A stretch of 64,000 nt of DNA from Actinobacillus sp. GY-402 (GCF_014843355.1 NZ_CP062137.1:2170001-2234000); one strand, 5' to 3'; counted from the stretch's first letter, positions 1 to 9,004 are shown. Notes: generated from the letters alone by a model not told the origin. Translations and numbers: made by a program.

Positions 1-468
1 TCGAACGAACCTCGTAACGGCTATCCGTATTTTTACACGGATAAAGGCGATCCGATTAGCCTGAATATGTCGTCCGATAAATCGCAATACAAAATCGGCG
101 ACAAACTGTCGCTTACCATTAACGCCGATAAAGAAGGTTCGCACGTAAGCTGTTTCTATCAGGATGCGAGCAATAGTATTGCTCAGATCTATCCGAATCC
201 GTTAGAGGCGGAAGAAAATCTGTCCGCCGGGAAACCTTTGAATCTGCCGGGCAGTAACGCTTATTCTCTGGATTTAACCAGTGCGGGCAAAGAATCGGTC
301 ATGTGCGTGGCTTCCTATTCATCCTTAGCACCGCGTTTGAGCCAGACCTTCGGTGAACCGTTCAATCCGATTGACGTGAAAAGTATGTCGGAGCTTTCCG
401 CTAAGTTGAAAGAAGTCTTTGGTGATGAAATTAAAGGTACACAAACCGTTTCTTACACGGTTAAGTAA
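1..468 (+). CDS. DUF4384-domain protein, 5' end outside the window
   Basis: The reading frame is open from base 1 and ends with TAA at 466-468, so the start lies upstream; the first ATG inside the window (67) is internal. About 155 residues are visible. The pattern of an IYPNP motif, an AGKPLNLP stretch and a C-terminal VMCVAS strand fits the DUF4384 family, a beta-rich domain found in exported or envelope proteins and next to regulatory domains. It is followed after 12 bp by a Sel1-repeat gene and then a pentapeptide-repeat gene on the same strand, so the three look co-transcribed. Function unknown; the family call rests on motif memory only. Confidence 0.7.
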   Translation, partial: SNEPRNGYPYFYTDKGDPISLNMSSDKSQYKIGDKLSLTINADKEGSHVSCFYQDASNSIAQIYPNPLEAEENLSAGKPLNLPGSNAYSLDLTSAGKESVMCVASYSSLAPRLSQTFGEPFNPIDVKSMSELSAKLKEVFGDEIKGTQTVSYTVK

Positions 469-480
469 TCAGGAGGGAGT

Positions 481-1551
481 ATGTTGACGCATTTTTGCCG
501 TTTCCCTTTAAATCACATTCTGTTTATGCTGAGTGTCGCCGCATTCGGTATGGGCAGTGAGGCGGCTATCGTGATTAATCAACCGGCCGCCGGTGCGAAC
601 GAATATGTCCCGATTCAGGCTCAGCCGGCGACACCGAATGAGGAAGCCGAATCGGATCAAGTGACGGCCCTCGGACAGGCGTTCGAAGCGTATAAACGGG
701 AAAATTATTCCTATGCCTATAATATTTTTTCCCATTATGCCGATATGAATGACCCGCACGCTATGCTGGCAACGGGATATTTCCTGTTTATGGGATACGG
801 CACTGCACAGGACTACGCTAAAGCGAAGCGTTATCTGGAACGGGCGAACGGTTTGGGTTTTGTGCGGGCGACCACCTTATTAGGTTTGCTGGAACAGCGT
901 AGCAATCCGCAACCCTCTAACCAAGCCGCTCTTCGCTTGTTAACGAAAGCGGCGAATATGGGCGATTCCGTTGCCGCTAATGCCTTGGCGAATCTGTATT
1001 ATCGTCGCGGCAATACAACGGATGCCGTCGTTTGGAATGAAAAAGCCATCGCTTTAGGCAGCTATGCGGCGAAGCGTAATCAGAAAAGCCTGACCGCGGC
1101 GCCTAATCGAACTCAACAGATTGTCAGCGTAAACCATAACGAGCATTTTCAGAAATTACGGCAGGAATCGCAGGCCGGTAACGGACAAGCCAGTTATGAA
1201 CTGGCAACGCGTTACCACAAAGGTGCGGGCGTTCCTCAGAATTTCGGCGAAGCCATTCGATTATATCGGCTTGCCGCTCAACAGGGGAGCGATCAGGCCC
1301 GTAAAATATTGCCGATTATCTTGTCGAAACAAAATGCGTCGGGAAACAGTTTAAACAGCTTGTGGATGCAGGAAACGTCGAATATGGTGACGACACCGCC
1401 TATCGTACTGACGCCGGCGCAGGACGGCAAAACGGAGAAAGGTTCGTCTTCACCTGTCGGCGGAACGCCTAATGTCAGTTTAACGGAAGATGATCCGTTG
1501 GAAAATTTACTTTTGCTGAAACCGAGCCATTCCGTAAAAATCAATAAATAA
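481..1551 (+). CDS. Exported Sel1-repeat (TPR-like) protein
   Basis: 356 residues. A hydrophobic N-terminus (about residues 10-29, ending GSEAA) looks like a signal peptide, so the protein is probably periplasmic. Sel1-type helical repeats are visible around residues 95-190 ([21 protein letters not shown]) and 238-278 ([24 protein letters not shown]). The last 75 residues are low-complexity, rich in T, P and G. Sel1 repeats generally mediate protein-protein contacts. A strong ribosome binding site (aggaggg) lies just upstream of the ATG. It sits between the DUF4384 and pentapeptide-repeat genes; the three exported products may act together, but this is inference from gene order. Confidence 0.8.
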   Translation: MLTHFCRFPLNHILFMLSVAAFGMGSEAAIVINQPAAGANEYVPIQAQPATPNEEAESDQVTALGQAFEAYKRENYSYAYNIFSHYADMNDPHAMLATGYFLFMGYGTAQDYAKAKRYLERANGLGFVRATTLLGLLEQRSNPQPSNQAALRLLTKAANMGDSVAANALANLYYRRGNTTDAVVWNEKAIALGSYAAKRNQKSLTAAPNRTQQIVSVNHNEHFQKLRQESQAGNGQASYELATRYHKGAGVPQNFGEAIRLYRLAAQQGSDQARKILPIILSKQNASGNSLNSLWMQETSNMVTTPPIVLTPAQDGKTEKGSSSPVGGTPNVSLTEDDPLENLLLLKPSHSVKINK

Positions 1552-1562
1552 GGGAGAAAAAT

Positions 1563-2060
1563 ATGACAATGTTAACTAAAGCAATGCAAACCGCCGCTTT
1601 AACATTGATGGCGTCGACCGTTGCCTTTGCCGCGGATAACGAACAAAGCGTTTCCGTGCAGGGAACCATCATAAATAAAGCCGTCGGGCCGAATGCGGTT
1701 TCCGAGCAAAATATTCCGGGGCGTCACACGGTGGCTAAAAATGCTACGATTAAAACCGTTAACGGAAAAACCACGGTCATTCCGAATGACAAAGCGGATT
1801 CCATGCCATTGGAAGCCCGCGAGGATTTCATCAATGCGAAATTAGCGGGTAAGGATTTGTCCAATAAAAATTTCTCCGGCATGGATTTCACCAACGCCAA
1901 TTTAGCGCGTGCGAATCTGCGTCATGCGAATCTGCAAAACGCCGTGCTGATTAATGCGGATTTACGGCATGCGGATCTTTCCGGGGCGAATTTGAAAGGC
2001 GCGGATTTAACCAACGCTCGTTTGGACGGCGCTAAAACCGACGGCACCGTTTGGAAATAA
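1563..2060 (+). CDS. Exported pentapeptide-repeat protein
   Basis: 165 residues with a clear signal peptide (residues 1-23, cleavage after TVAFA). The C-terminal third (about 95-155) is a run of A(N/D)Lxx pentapeptides such as [15 protein letters not shown] and ANLKG, which fold as a right-handed quadrilateral beta helix. The middle part is charged and unfamiliar. Cytoplasmic members such as Qnr mimic DNA and protect gyrase, but a signal peptide makes that role unlikely here. Third gene of the exported-protein cassette, 11 bp after the Sel1 gene and followed by a rho-independent terminator, so it closes the operon. Confidence 0.8.
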   Translation: MTMLTKAMQTAALTLMASTVAFAADNEQSVSVQGTIINKAVGPNAVSEQNIPGRHTVAKNATIKTVNGKTTVIPNDKADSMPLEAREDFINAKLAGKDLSNKNFSGMDFTNANLARANLRHANLQNAVLINADLRHADLSGANLKGADLTNARLDGAKTDGTVWK

Positions 2061-2084
2061 TGCCGCGATGTGATTCAATCCGAC

Positions 2085-2118
2085 AAAAGCCCGGTTCGCA
2101 TACCGGGCTTTTGGTTTT
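2085..2118 (+). terminator. Rho-independent terminator after pentapeptide-repeat gene
   Basis: Stem AAAGCCCGGT / ACCGGGCTTT with a 5-nt loop, followed by TTGGTTTTTG. It ends the DUF4384-Sel1-pentapeptide operon. Confidence 0.8.
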
Positions 2119-2251
2119 TGTCATCCGTAAAAGTGCGGTCAAAATTTTGCACGTTTTTTTATTGTCACCTTGGCACAGCCGCGCTTATATCAAGCTTGTT
2201 AGCGACGGCAACCTTCAAAAAACTATCGTTTTTTTTCCCGCACTTTTATGC

Positions 2252-3265
2252 TCACTCACCGATTAACTGATAAATCTCCGCATCTTTGCGATCGAGATAA
2301 TGAGTGGATTGAATGCGCCGGATTGTGCGGGATTTGCCACGAATCAGCAAGGTTTCGCTGGTGGCTAAATTGCCTTTGCGTTGAATGCCTTTGAGTAAAT
2401 CGCCGTTGGTGATGCCCGTTGCCGAAAACACAAGATTGTCATCTTTTGCGAGATCGTCTAATTTCAAGACGGTGTTGACTTCTACGCCGTTTTCATGACA
2501 ACGGCGAATTTCGTCTTCGGCGATTTTTCGATTCTCCGCCGTGTCTCCTTTTACTTGATTACGCGGCAGTAAGCGGGCCTGCATGTCGCCGTGTAAGGCA
2601 CGAACGGCGGCGGCGGAAATCACGCCTTCGGGCGCGCCGCCGATACCGTAAAGCATATCCACGCCGCCGTCGGGCAAACAGCATAACAGCGATGCTGCGA
2701 CATCGCCGTCGGGAATGCACATGACACGGGCGCCTAAATGTTGAATGCGTTTAATGACTTCTTCGTGGCGGGGTTTGGCCAGCACGGCAACGGTAAGCTG
2801 AGTGACGGATTTACCCAGACGTTGCGCGGCGCGGCGACAGTTTTGTTCGATAGGCAGCGTTAAATCAATCATGCCGTTTAATTCGGGACCCACCACCAAT
2901 TTTTCCATGTACATATCCGGTGCGCGCAGGAAGGTGTTTTTTCCGCCTGCCGCCAGTACCGCGATAGCATTTGCCTGACCCATTGCCGTCATGCGCGTGC
3001 CGTCGATAGGATCTACCGCAATGGAAACCACTTCTCCCATGCCGGAACCTAATTTTTCACCGATGTAGAGCATAGGCGCCTGATCGATTTCCCCTTCGCC
3101 GATGACGATTTCGCCGTCCATATGAATTTGATTCAGCATAAAACGCATGGCTTTCACGGCGGCGTTATCGGCGGCATTTTTATCACCGCGTCCTAACCAG
3201 GCAAAAGCGGCAAGCGCCGCGGCTTCGGTGATACGAGAAAATTCAATGGCTAAAGATCGGTTCAT
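2252..3265 (-). CDS. glpX: Fructose-1,6-bisphosphatase class II
   Basis: 337 residues from the ATG at 3263-3265, which has a good ribosome binding site (aaggggac); an in-frame ATG 108 bp further out would add 36 unfamiliar residues and is not used. GlpX hydrolyses fructose-1,6-bisphosphate to fructose-6-phosphate in gluconeogenesis, in the cytoplasm. Motifs typical of the lithium-sensitive phosphatase fold are GEGEID (56-61) and the metal-binding DPIDGT (85-90). E. coli GlpX has about the same length. Divergent from zapB. With pckA in the same window it gives the cell gluconeogenic steps from C4 acids to hexose phosphate. Confidence 0.95.
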   Translation of the reverse strand: MNRSLAIEFSRITEAAALAAFAWLGRGDKNAADNAAVKAMRFMLNQIHMDGEIVIGEGEIDQAPMLYIGEKLGSGMGEVVSIAVDPIDGTRMTAMGQANAIAVLAAGGKNTFLRAPDMYMEKLVVGPELNGMIDLTLPIEQNCRRAAQRLGKSVTQLTVAVLAKPRHEEVIKRIQHLGARVMCIPDGDVAASLLCCLPDGGVDMLYGIGGAPEGVISAAAVRALHGDMQARLLPRNQVKGDTAENRKIAEDEIRRCHENGVEVNTVLKLDDLAKDDNLVFSATGITNGDLLKGIQRKGNLATSETLLIRGKSRTIRRIQSTHYLDRKDAEIYQLIGE

Positions 3266-3436
3266 CTGTTTGTCCCCTTTGATTTGATGAAATTGAGCTA
3301 ATTTTATCACCGCGGCAAACGGTTGCGGAAAAAATCTTTCCGGATTTAAAAAAATTCCGTTTCGGTCGTTCAAATTTGTACAGTTCTAGAGTAAAATAGC
3401 CACACTTTATTTTGTTTTAATCAAAGGGAAATTACC

Positions 3437-3655
3437 ATGTCATCAGAAATTTTAGATCAATTAGAAAGTAAAGTCCGCCAGGCGGTGGAAACTATTCAGT
3501 TACTTCAGTTGGAAGTGGAAGAGTTAAAAGAAAAAAATGATCAGGCACAACAAGCTAATGACGCATTGCGTAATGAAAACGAACAACTGAAAGTCGAACA
3601 TAATAACTGGCAGGAACGTTTACGTTCATTATTAGGTCAAATCGACAACGTTTAA
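3437..3655 (+). CDS. zapB: Cell division protein ZapB
   Basis: 72 residues, almost entirely coiled coil with heptads of L, I and V and many E, K, Q and N, as in E. coli ZapB (YiiU). ZapB is a cytoplasmic FtsZ-ring accessory protein that binds ZapA and stabilises the Z ring. The order glpX next to zapB is kept in E. coli. Ribosome binding site aaaggga precedes the ATG. A bidirectional hairpin follows. Confidence 0.92.
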   Translation: MSSEILDQLESKVRQAVETIQLLQLEVEELKEKNDQAQQANDALRNENEQLKVEHNNWQERLRSLLGQIDNV

Positions 3656-3670
3656 TTTATTTATGACGTA

Positions 3671-3698
3671 AAAAAACGATCTGTGAAGATCGTTTTTT
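3671..3698. terminator. Bidirectional terminator between zapB and fabR
   Basis: AAAAAACGATCT, loop GTGA, AGATCGTTTTTT: a perfect stem with A and T tracts on both sides. It lies between the convergent zapB (+) and fabR (-). Confidence 0.85.
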
Positions 3699-3715
3699 AT
3701 CAGCTAAGACAATCA

Positions 3716-4315
3716 TCAGTGCGGGTGTGCCGCGCCTCTGGCAAGCATGCGCAACTGTAAGATCAGACGTTCTTTCAGCTGTTCCCGCTCTTTCGGATTC
3801 ATATCTAAAGCATTGGCTCCCGCTGTAAACACCAATGTCACCATGCCTTCCGCCTGAACATAAGCGATATATTGAGAATAACCGTGTTTATTCGAAATAT
3901 ATTCCGCCAGTTCGTCGGCAAAATGTTTAATTTCACGCGCCGCCGCGGTGCGGAATGCCTGCGATGTGCCGGAGCTTTCGCGTAATAGCAGACGGAACAC
4001 GTTCGGACTGTTATTGATAAATTCAAAAAAGGTTTCCACCGAAATGGCGATCACACTGCCGCCTTTTTCAATCCGTTTGCGCGCCTGCCGCATTAGTTGA
4101 CGCAAGGTCATCCCCGCTTCATCTACCATCACCAGGCCAAGCTCGTCCATATCTTTAAAGTGGCGGTAGAATGAGGTGGCGGCGATGTTGGCTTCGCGCG
4201 CCACTTCACGCAGACTGAGATTGGAAAAACTTTTCTCCGCATTAAGCTGATTAAATGCGGCGTCAACCAGTGCGCGACGGGTTTTTTCTTTTTGAATTGC
4301 ACGAACGCCTGCCAT
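3716..4315 (-). CDS. fabR: TetR-family repressor of unsaturated fatty acid synthesis FabR
   Basis: 199 residues. The N-terminus ([19 protein letters not shown]) and the HTH ([19 protein letters not shown], about 35-53) match E. coli FabR (YijC) closely, as do FRLLLRE and LQLRML near the ends. FabR represses fabB and fabA and so adjusts the unsaturated share of membrane lipids. It starts 1 bp after the oxyR stop, so the two are one transcription unit; E. coli has oxyR-sthA-fabR, and sthA is missing here. The C-terminus is about 15 residues shorter than in E. coli. Confidence 0.92.
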   Translation of the reverse strand: MAGVRAIQKEKTRRALVDAAFNQLNAEKSFSNLSLREVAREANIAATSFYRHFKDMDELGLVMVDEAGMTLRQLMRQARKRIEKGGSVIAISVETFFEFINNSPNVFRLLLRESSGTSQAFRTAAAREIKHFADELAEYISNKHGYSQYIAYVQAEGMVTLVFTAGANALDMNPKEREQLKERLILQLRMLARGAAHPH

Positions 4316-4316
4316 T

Positions 4317-5219
4317 TTAATCTCCCTCTAAAATCGGTTTAACCGCTTTTTTTACCGCACTTGCGACCCGTTCGTAACGGGCGCGTAACGGCGAACCGGG
4401 ACGGTAAATCAGCGTAATGGTGCGTTGCGGTTCCGGATCGACACAGGGAATATATTTGACTCCCTGACGCTGACCTTCGTTCAGCACGGCCAGTTCAGGC
4501 ATAAGTGTGATACCCGCATTGGCGGCAATCATATTGCGTAACATTTCCAGGCTGGTGGCCTGAAAATGGGCGTTTTCTCTGGCGCCTGCGGCAAAGCAGT
4601 AACCCAAAGCCTGATCCCGCAGACAATGACCGTCATCCAGCATTAACACTTCCATGCCTTTTAAGTGATCCAACGGAATATTTTTTTCTTTCGCCCAGGA
4701 ATGAGTTTCCGAGACCGCGACCAGCATTTTTTCGTTAAACAGCGGTACCTGGATGAAAGGTTCCGTTTCGGCGACGGCGGCCAAAATCGCACAATCCAAG
4801 CGGCCCGTTTCCAGCTGATCCACTAATTGGTTGGTTTGCGCTTCATACAAAAACAGCTCCAATTCCGGAAATTCCTCTTTGAGTACCGGCATGATATAAG
4901 GCAATAAATAAGGACCGACGGTCGGAATTACGCCGATATGCAACGGACCGGTCATATCTTTACCTTGATTGCTGGCCATTTCTTTCAATAATTTTACTTC
5001 GCGCAACACCTGTTTGGCTTGTTCCACCAATAATAACCCCGATTGCGTGAACAATACTTTACGGCTGGTACGTTCAAGCAACGTAATGCCTAATTCGTCC
5101 TCTAATTTTCGGATTTGTCCGCTTAAAGTGGGTTGACTGACATTACAGGCGTCCGCCGCGCGACGGAAATGTTTGAATTCGGCGAGCGAAACAAGATATT
5201 CTAAATCACGGATATTCAT
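4317..5219 (-). CDS. oxyR: Hydrogen peroxide sensor and LysR-type activator OxyR
   Basis: 300 residues. LysR-type HTH at about 16-40; the redox pair is present at C199 and C208 ([12 protein letters not shown]), exactly the E. coli positions. Peroxide oxidises the pair to a disulfide, which switches OxyR to an activator of peroxide defence genes. It is divergent from the peroxiredoxin-glutaredoxin gene with 131 bp between start codons, so it probably controls that gene and itself from the shared region. fabR follows in the same operon. Confidence 0.96.
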   Translation of the reverse strand: MNIRDLEYLVSLAEFKHFRRAADACNVSQPTLSGQIRKLEDELGITLLERTSRKVLFTQSGLLLVEQAKQVLREVKLLKEMASNQGKDMTGPLHIGVIPTVGPYLLPYIMPVLKEEFPELELFLYEAQTNQLVDQLETGRLDCAILAAVAETEPFIQVPLFNEKMLVAVSETHSWAKEKNIPLDHLKGMEVLMLDDGHCLRDQALGYCFAAGARENAHFQATSLEMLRNMIAANAGITLMPELAVLNEGQRQGVKYIPCVDPEPQRTITLIYRPGSPLRARYERVASAVKKAVKPILEGD

Positions 5220-5275
5220 AATAACGGCAACTCTTAATATAGAAAAAAACGATTGAATGAATAGAAATTAATTGA

Positions 5276-5305
5276 TTGTAACGATAACACAAAAATAATT
5301 ATAAT
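5276..5305 (+). promoter_or_regulatory. Candidate promoter of the peroxiredoxin gene
   Basis: TTGTAA (5276-5281), an 18-bp spacer and a perfect TATAAT (5300-5305). The AT-rich stretch just upstream (5220-5275), between the divergent oxyR and peroxidase genes, is the obvious place for OxyR to bind, though I could not fit a full OxyR consensus by eye. Confidence 0.55.
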
Positions 5306-5350
5306 TCACCCCGTAAACAGAAAATCATTTATTCAAACAGGAGAAAAACT

Positions 5351-6073
5351 ATGAGTATGGAAGGTAAAAAAGTTCCGCAAGTCACGTTTCACACGCGTCA
5401 GGGCGATGCTTGGGTCGATGTAACCACATCCGAATTATTTGACAATAAAACCGTTGTTCTGTTCTCGTTGCCGGGCGCTTTTACCCCGACCTGTTCGTCA
5501 ACGCATTTACCTCGTTACAACGAATTGGCCTGCGAATTCAAAGCCTTAGGCGTCGACGATATCATTTGCGTATCCGTTAACGATACCTTTGTAATGAACG
5601 CCTGGAAGGCGGATCAGGAAGCCGAAAACATCACGGTGATTCCGGACGGTAACGGTGACTTTACCGCAGGCATGGGAATGCTGGTGGATAAAGAGGAACT
5701 GGGTTTCGGTAAACGTTCATGGCGTTATTCCATGCTGGTGAAAAACGGCGTGGTCGAAAAAATGTTCGTAGAACCGAACGAACCGGGCGATCCGTTCAAA
5801 GTTTCCGATGCGGACACGATGATCAAATACATCAAACCGGACTGGACGGCGAAACCGTCGGTATCGATTTTCACCAAACCGGGTTGTCCTTTCTGCGCCA
5901 AAGCCAAAGGCTTGTTAAAAGTGAAAGGCTATACTTTCGAAGAAATCGTATTGGGTCGCGACGCTTCCACTATTTCGGTGCGCGCCATTACGGGCAAAAC
6001 CTCGGTACCGCAAGTCTTCATCGGCGGCAAATACATCGGCGGCAGTGAAGATTTAGAAAAATATTTCGCTTAA
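5351..6073 (+). CDS. Hybrid peroxiredoxin 5-glutaredoxin peroxidase
   Basis: 240 residues in two domains. The N-terminal peroxiredoxin-5 domain (1-160) has the peroxidatic cysteine C48 in [10 protein letters not shown]; the C-terminal glutaredoxin domain (about 168-240) has the CPFC active site at C179-C182. This fusion (PGdx; HI0572 in H. influenzae) reduces hydrogen peroxide and organic peroxides, the glutaredoxin part delivering electrons from glutathione within the same chain. Divergent from oxyR as in H. influenzae, hence probably induced by peroxide. A long hairpin terminator follows. Confidence 0.95.
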   Translation: MSMEGKKVPQVTFHTRQGDAWVDVTTSELFDNKTVVLFSLPGAFTPTCSSTHLPRYNELACEFKALGVDDIICVSVNDTFVMNAWKADQEAENITVIPDGNGDFTAGMGMLVDKEELGFGKRSWRYSMLVKNGVVEKMFVEPNEPGDPFKVSDADTMIKYIKPDWTAKPSVSIFTKPGCPFCAKAKGLLKVKGYTFEEIVLGRDASTISVRAITGKTSVPQVFIGGKYIGGSEDLEKYFA

Positions 6074-6130
6074 TTGACTTTTACGAAGCGGCAAAAAGCA
6101 AAAAACGTTGATTTTTTTGACCGCACTTTT

Positions 6131-6184
6131 ATCCGCCTGCCGTTCTGACGTGAGGTTAACGCAGAACGGCAGGCGGATTTTTTT
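6131..6184 (+). terminator. Long-stem terminator after peroxiredoxin gene
   Basis: 17-bp perfect stem (6131-6147 with 6162-6178, beginning ATCCGCCTGCC) with a 14-nt loop, followed by seven T. An uptake sequence (ACCGCACTT at 6120) lies directly before it. Confidence 0.85.
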
Positions 6185-6294
6185 ATGGGTAAAAAACGGA
6201 TATTGAAAAATCCCGCAGATCACATCGTTCCGACGTTTAATCATTGAGCGGTTTTGGGTATAATTGCTCCAATTTTTTGCAAAGAGACAGAAGA

Positions 6295-6945
6295 ATGATT
6301 CATTTTCAAAATGTCAGCAAGGCATATTTTGGGGGAAAGCCCGCCTTGCAGGGACTTACATTTCATTTGCCCGTAGGCAGTATGACTTATCTTACGGGGC
6401 ATTCCGGCGCGGGGAAAAGTACATTATTGAAGCTCATCATGGGCATGGAACGCGCCAACGGCGGGCAAATTTGGTTTAACGGACATGATATAACCCGTCT
6501 TTCTCATTACGAATTACCTTTTTTACGCCGCCAAATCGGCATGGTTCATCAGGATTATCGGCTATTGCCCGATCGTTCCGTGGCGGATAATGTTGCGTTG
6601 CCGTTAATTATCAGCGGAATGCACCCGAAAATTGCACGCGAGCGCGCGCTGTCCGCTTTGGATCGCGTCGGATTATACGATCGTGCCAATCATCAGCCCG
6701 TTCATTTGTCCGGCGGCGAACAGCAACGGGTGGATATCGCCCGCGCCGTGGTGCATAAGCCGCAATTATTGCTGGCGGACGAACCGACCGGCAACCTTGA
6801 TAATGCGCTTTCCCTGGATTTGTTTAATCTGTTTGAAGATCTCAATCGTATGGGCATGACCGTGCTGATTGCCACGCACGATGTGGGCTTAATCAGTCAA
6901 AAACCGAAGCCTTGCCTTGTGCTGGAACAAGGCCGTTTGCGTTAA
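6295..6945 (+). CDS. ftsE: Cell division ABC transporter ATPase FtsE
   Basis: 216 residues from ATG 6295, after the purine-rich agagacagaaga; an earlier in-frame start at 6244 would add 17 residues not seen in the family. ABC ATPase motifs: Walker A GHSGAGKST (35-43), signature LSGGEQQ (138-144), Walker B LLLADEP (158-164). With FtsX it forms a septal-ring complex that activates periplasmic amidases through EnvC. ftsX follows after 17 bp. A TATAAT at 6259-6264 is a likely -10 box. In E. coli ftsY precedes ftsE; here the upstream neighbour is the peroxidase gene. Confidence 0.95.
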   Translation: MIHFQNVSKAYFGGKPALQGLTFHLPVGSMTYLTGHSGAGKSTLLKLIMGMERANGGQIWFNGHDITRLSHYELPFLRRQIGMVHQDYRLLPDRSVADNVALPLIISGMHPKIARERALSALDRVGLYDRANHQPVHLSGGEQQRVDIARAVVHKPQLLLADEPTGNLDNALSLDLFNLFEDLNRMGMTVLIATHDVGLISQKPKPCLVLEQGRLR

Positions 6946-6962
6946 AATCGGAGAAATTTATT

Positions 6963-7889
6963 ATGAGTTCAACACAAAAAGCTCCGTTTTGGGTGCAAAT
7001 GAAATATGTTTTAGGCCACGTGTGGGCGGATTTGGTTAAGCGAAAATACGGCACGCTGTTAACTATTTTGGTGATCGCGGTGTCGTTAACCATCCCTACC
7101 GTCAGCTTTTTACTGTGGAAAAATACCCACAACGCTATTACCCAGTTTTCGCCGGACAGCGAATTAACGGTGTATTTGCACAAAAACCTCAATGAAGACG
7201 ACGCCAACGGCGTGGTGGAAAAAATCCGCTCGCAGGCCGGCGTGGAAAGTCTGAATTACGTGTCCCGTCAGGAAAGTCTGAAGGATTTCCGAGCCTGGTC
7301 CGGTTTTGGCGAAGAATTGGATATTTTAGACGACAATCCGTTGCCGGCGGTGGTGATGATTAAACCGACGGCGGAATTCAAAGCCTCGGAAAAACGTCAG
7401 GAACTACGCGAAAATCTTGCTAAAATCAAAGGCGTGGAAGAAGTTCGCATGGATAACGATTGGCTGGAGAAACTCACGGCGATAACCTGGCTGATCGCGC
7501 ATGTCGCCATTTTCTGCGCGGTGTTGATGACGCTGGCGGTATTTTTGGTTATCGGCAACAGTATCCGTTCCGATGTGTACAGCAGCCAGGCGAATATTCA
7601 GGTGATGAAATTATTGGGCGCGACGGATCAGTTTATTCTGCGTCCGTTCCTCTACACCGGCATTATTTACGGCTTTTTCGGCGCTTTTTTCGCCTGTTTT
7701 TTCAGCGCCTTACTCATCGGTTATTTCACCAGTGCGGTGAAATATGTGACGGATATTTTTGCCGTCACCTTTAATCTCGGCGGCCTGGGGTTCGGCGAAA
7801 TGCTGTTTTTACTGGTGATTTGCTCCATCGTCGGTTACGCCTCGGCCTGGATTTCCGCCACTCGCCACATCCGTCTGCTGGATAAATAA
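6963..7889 (+). CDS. ftsX: Cell division membrane protein FtsX
   Basis: 308 residues from ATG 6963 (site cggaga); the longer frame starting inside ftsE is not used. Topology fits FtsX: one membrane segment near residue 30-50, a periplasmic loop of roughly 110 residues, then three membrane segments in the C-terminal half (near AIFCAVLMTLAVFLV, YGFFGAFFACFFSAL and MLFLLVICSIVG). It is the inner-membrane partner of FtsE and passes ATPase-driven changes to septal cell-wall hydrolases. Followed by a USS-pair hairpin. Confidence 0.94.
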   Translation: MSSTQKAPFWVQMKYVLGHVWADLVKRKYGTLLTILVIAVSLTIPTVSFLLWKNTHNAITQFSPDSELTVYLHKNLNEDDANGVVEKIRSQAGVESLNYVSRQESLKDFRAWSGFGEELDILDDNPLPAVVMIKPTAEFKASEKRQELRENLAKIKGVEEVRMDNDWLEKLTAITWLIAHVAIFCAVLMTLAVFLVIGNSIRSDVYSSQANIQVMKLLGATDQFILRPFLYTGIIYGFFGAFFACFFSALLIGYFTSAVKYVTDIFAVTFNLGGLGFGEMLFLLVICSIVGYASAWISATRHIRLLDK

Positions 7890-7892
7890 TTT

Positions 7893-7934
7893 AAGTGCGG
7901 TCAAAAATTCTTTCGTTTTTTTGACCGCACTTTT
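7893..7934 (+). terminator. USS-pair hairpin terminator after ftsX
   Basis: AAGTGCGGTCAAAAA and TTTTTTGACCGCACTT face each other, giving a stem of about 14 bp with a T tract. Paired uptake sequences used as terminators are well known in Pasteurellaceae. Confidence 0.75.
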
Positions 7935-8012
7935 AGCCTTTCCGCCTTTGAAAATCCGCCGACTGCGGTTATACTTAAGCTCTCTTTTTATCATTAATCT
8001 ATTGAGAACAAC

Positions 8013-8450
8013 ATGGAAGAATTTTTAACGCTGGCTACGCCTTTTATCAAAAATCACACCTTATTGGTTGTCGCCTGGGTCGCAATTTTTATTGCTTTTA
8101 TTTATGTGAATTTCAAAGCCTTTACCAGCAAAGTGAAATTGGTGTCCAATGCCGAAGCGGTGGCGTTGATGAACAATCAAAACGCGGTGGTGATCGATCT
8201 GCGCACCATCGAAGAATTCAAACGCGGACATATTGTTAACAGCCAGGAATTCGTGCCTTCGGACATTAAAAATCACAATCTGGGCAAATTGGAACAACAC
8301 AAAGACGTGCCGGTGATTTTAGTTTGTGCGAGCGGCGTAACGGCTCGCGCTTCGGGTGAAATTTTAGCCAAACAGGGCTTTAAGCACGTTTATGCATTAC
8401 AAGAAGGCATTGCAGGTTGGAATGCCGAAAATTTACCGTTAGTAAAATAA
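8013..8450 (+). CDS. yibN: Membrane-anchored rhodanese-domain protein YibN
   Basis: 145 residues: one N-terminal membrane helix (about 17-33) and then a rhodanese domain with the active-site loop CASGVTA (C105). Rhodaneses carry sulfane sulfur on this cysteine. The order yibN-secB-gpsA-cysE matches E. coli yibN-grxC-secB-gpsA-cysE with grxC absent. Only 10 bp separate it from secB, so they are probably co-transcribed. The physiological substrate of YibN is not known to me. Confidence 0.88.
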   Translation: MEEFLTLATPFIKNHTLLVVAWVAIFIAFIYVNFKAFTSKVKLVSNAEAVALMNNQNAVVIDLRTIEEFKRGHIVNSQEFVPSDIKNHNLGKLEQHKDVPVILVCASGVTARASGEILAKQGFKHVYALQEGIAGWNAENLPLVK

Positions 8451-8460
8451 GGAATTCAAT

Positions 8461-8961
8461 ATGACAGATGAAAATCAGGCCGCCCCGGCGGAGCAAGCTC
8501 AGGAACCCGTATTGCAGATTCAACGCATTTATGTGAAGGATGTGTCATTTGAAGCGCCGAATCTGCCCGATATTTTTCAGCAGGAATGGAAACCGGATTT
8601 AAACTTTAATTTAGGCACGGAAGCCAAACAATTAGGCGAGAATTTATTCGAGGTGACATTAAACGTGTCGGTGGAAACCACGCTGGAAGACAGCGGCGAT
8701 TCCGCTTTTCTGTGCGAAGTGAAACAGGCCGGCGTATTCACCATCAGCGGGTTAACCGATATTCAGTTAACACATGCGTTAACTTCGCAATGTCCGAACA
8801 TGCTATTTCCTTACGCCCGCGAATTAGTAGCGAGCCTGGTCAATCGCGGCACTTTCCCGCCGCTGAATTTAGCGCCGGTGAATTTCGATGCGCTTTTCCT
8901 CGAACACATGCGTCGTGTGGAAGAAGAATCCGCTACGGAAGAACAACCGACCATTAATTAA
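8461..8961 (+). CDS. secB: Protein-export chaperone SecB
   Basis: 166 residues, slightly longer than E. coli SecB (155) because of an N-terminal A/E/Q-rich stretch. Core motifs such as IQRIYVKDVSFEAPN and FPYARELVASLVNRGTFP are unmistakable. SecB is a cytoplasmic homotetramer that keeps outer-membrane and periplasmic precursors unfolded and hands them to SecA. Ribosome binding site aagga. Conserved neighbourhood with yibN and gpsA. Confidence 0.97.
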   Translation: MTDENQAAPAEQAQEPVLQIQRIYVKDVSFEAPNLPDIFQQEWKPDLNFNLGTEAKQLGENLFEVTLNVSVETTLEDSGDSAFLCEVKQAGVFTISGLTDIQLTHALTSQCPNMLFPYARELVASLVNRGTFPPLNLAPVNFDALFLEHMRRVEEESATEEQPTIN

Positions 8962-8978
8962 TTCCGAATATCGGCAAC

Positions 8979-9004
8979 GCTCACGTTCTCACGTGGGCTT
9001 TTCT
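8979..9004 (+). promoter_or_regulatory. Small hairpin between secB and gpsA
   Basis: GCTCACGT and ACGTGGGC with a 4-nt loop (one G:U pair) followed by TTTTCTTT. It could be a weak terminator or attenuator that lowers readthrough from secB into gpsA. Stem only 8 bp, so low confidence. Confidence 0.4.

Noticed and set aside
508-1544. Antisense reading frames of about 80 codons inside the Sel1 gene
   Set aside because: They lie wholly within a gene with clear repeats and signal peptide, have no ribosome binding site and encode no recognisable domain.
2051-2270. Two overlapping reading frames after the pentapeptide-repeat gene
   Set aside because: They span the terminator hairpin and an uptake sequence and have no family resemblance.
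3716-4315. SlmA (nucleoid occlusion factor), because of the TetR fold near zapB
   Set aside because: The N-terminal and HTH sequence match FabR, and the gene follows oxyR as fabR does in E. coli.
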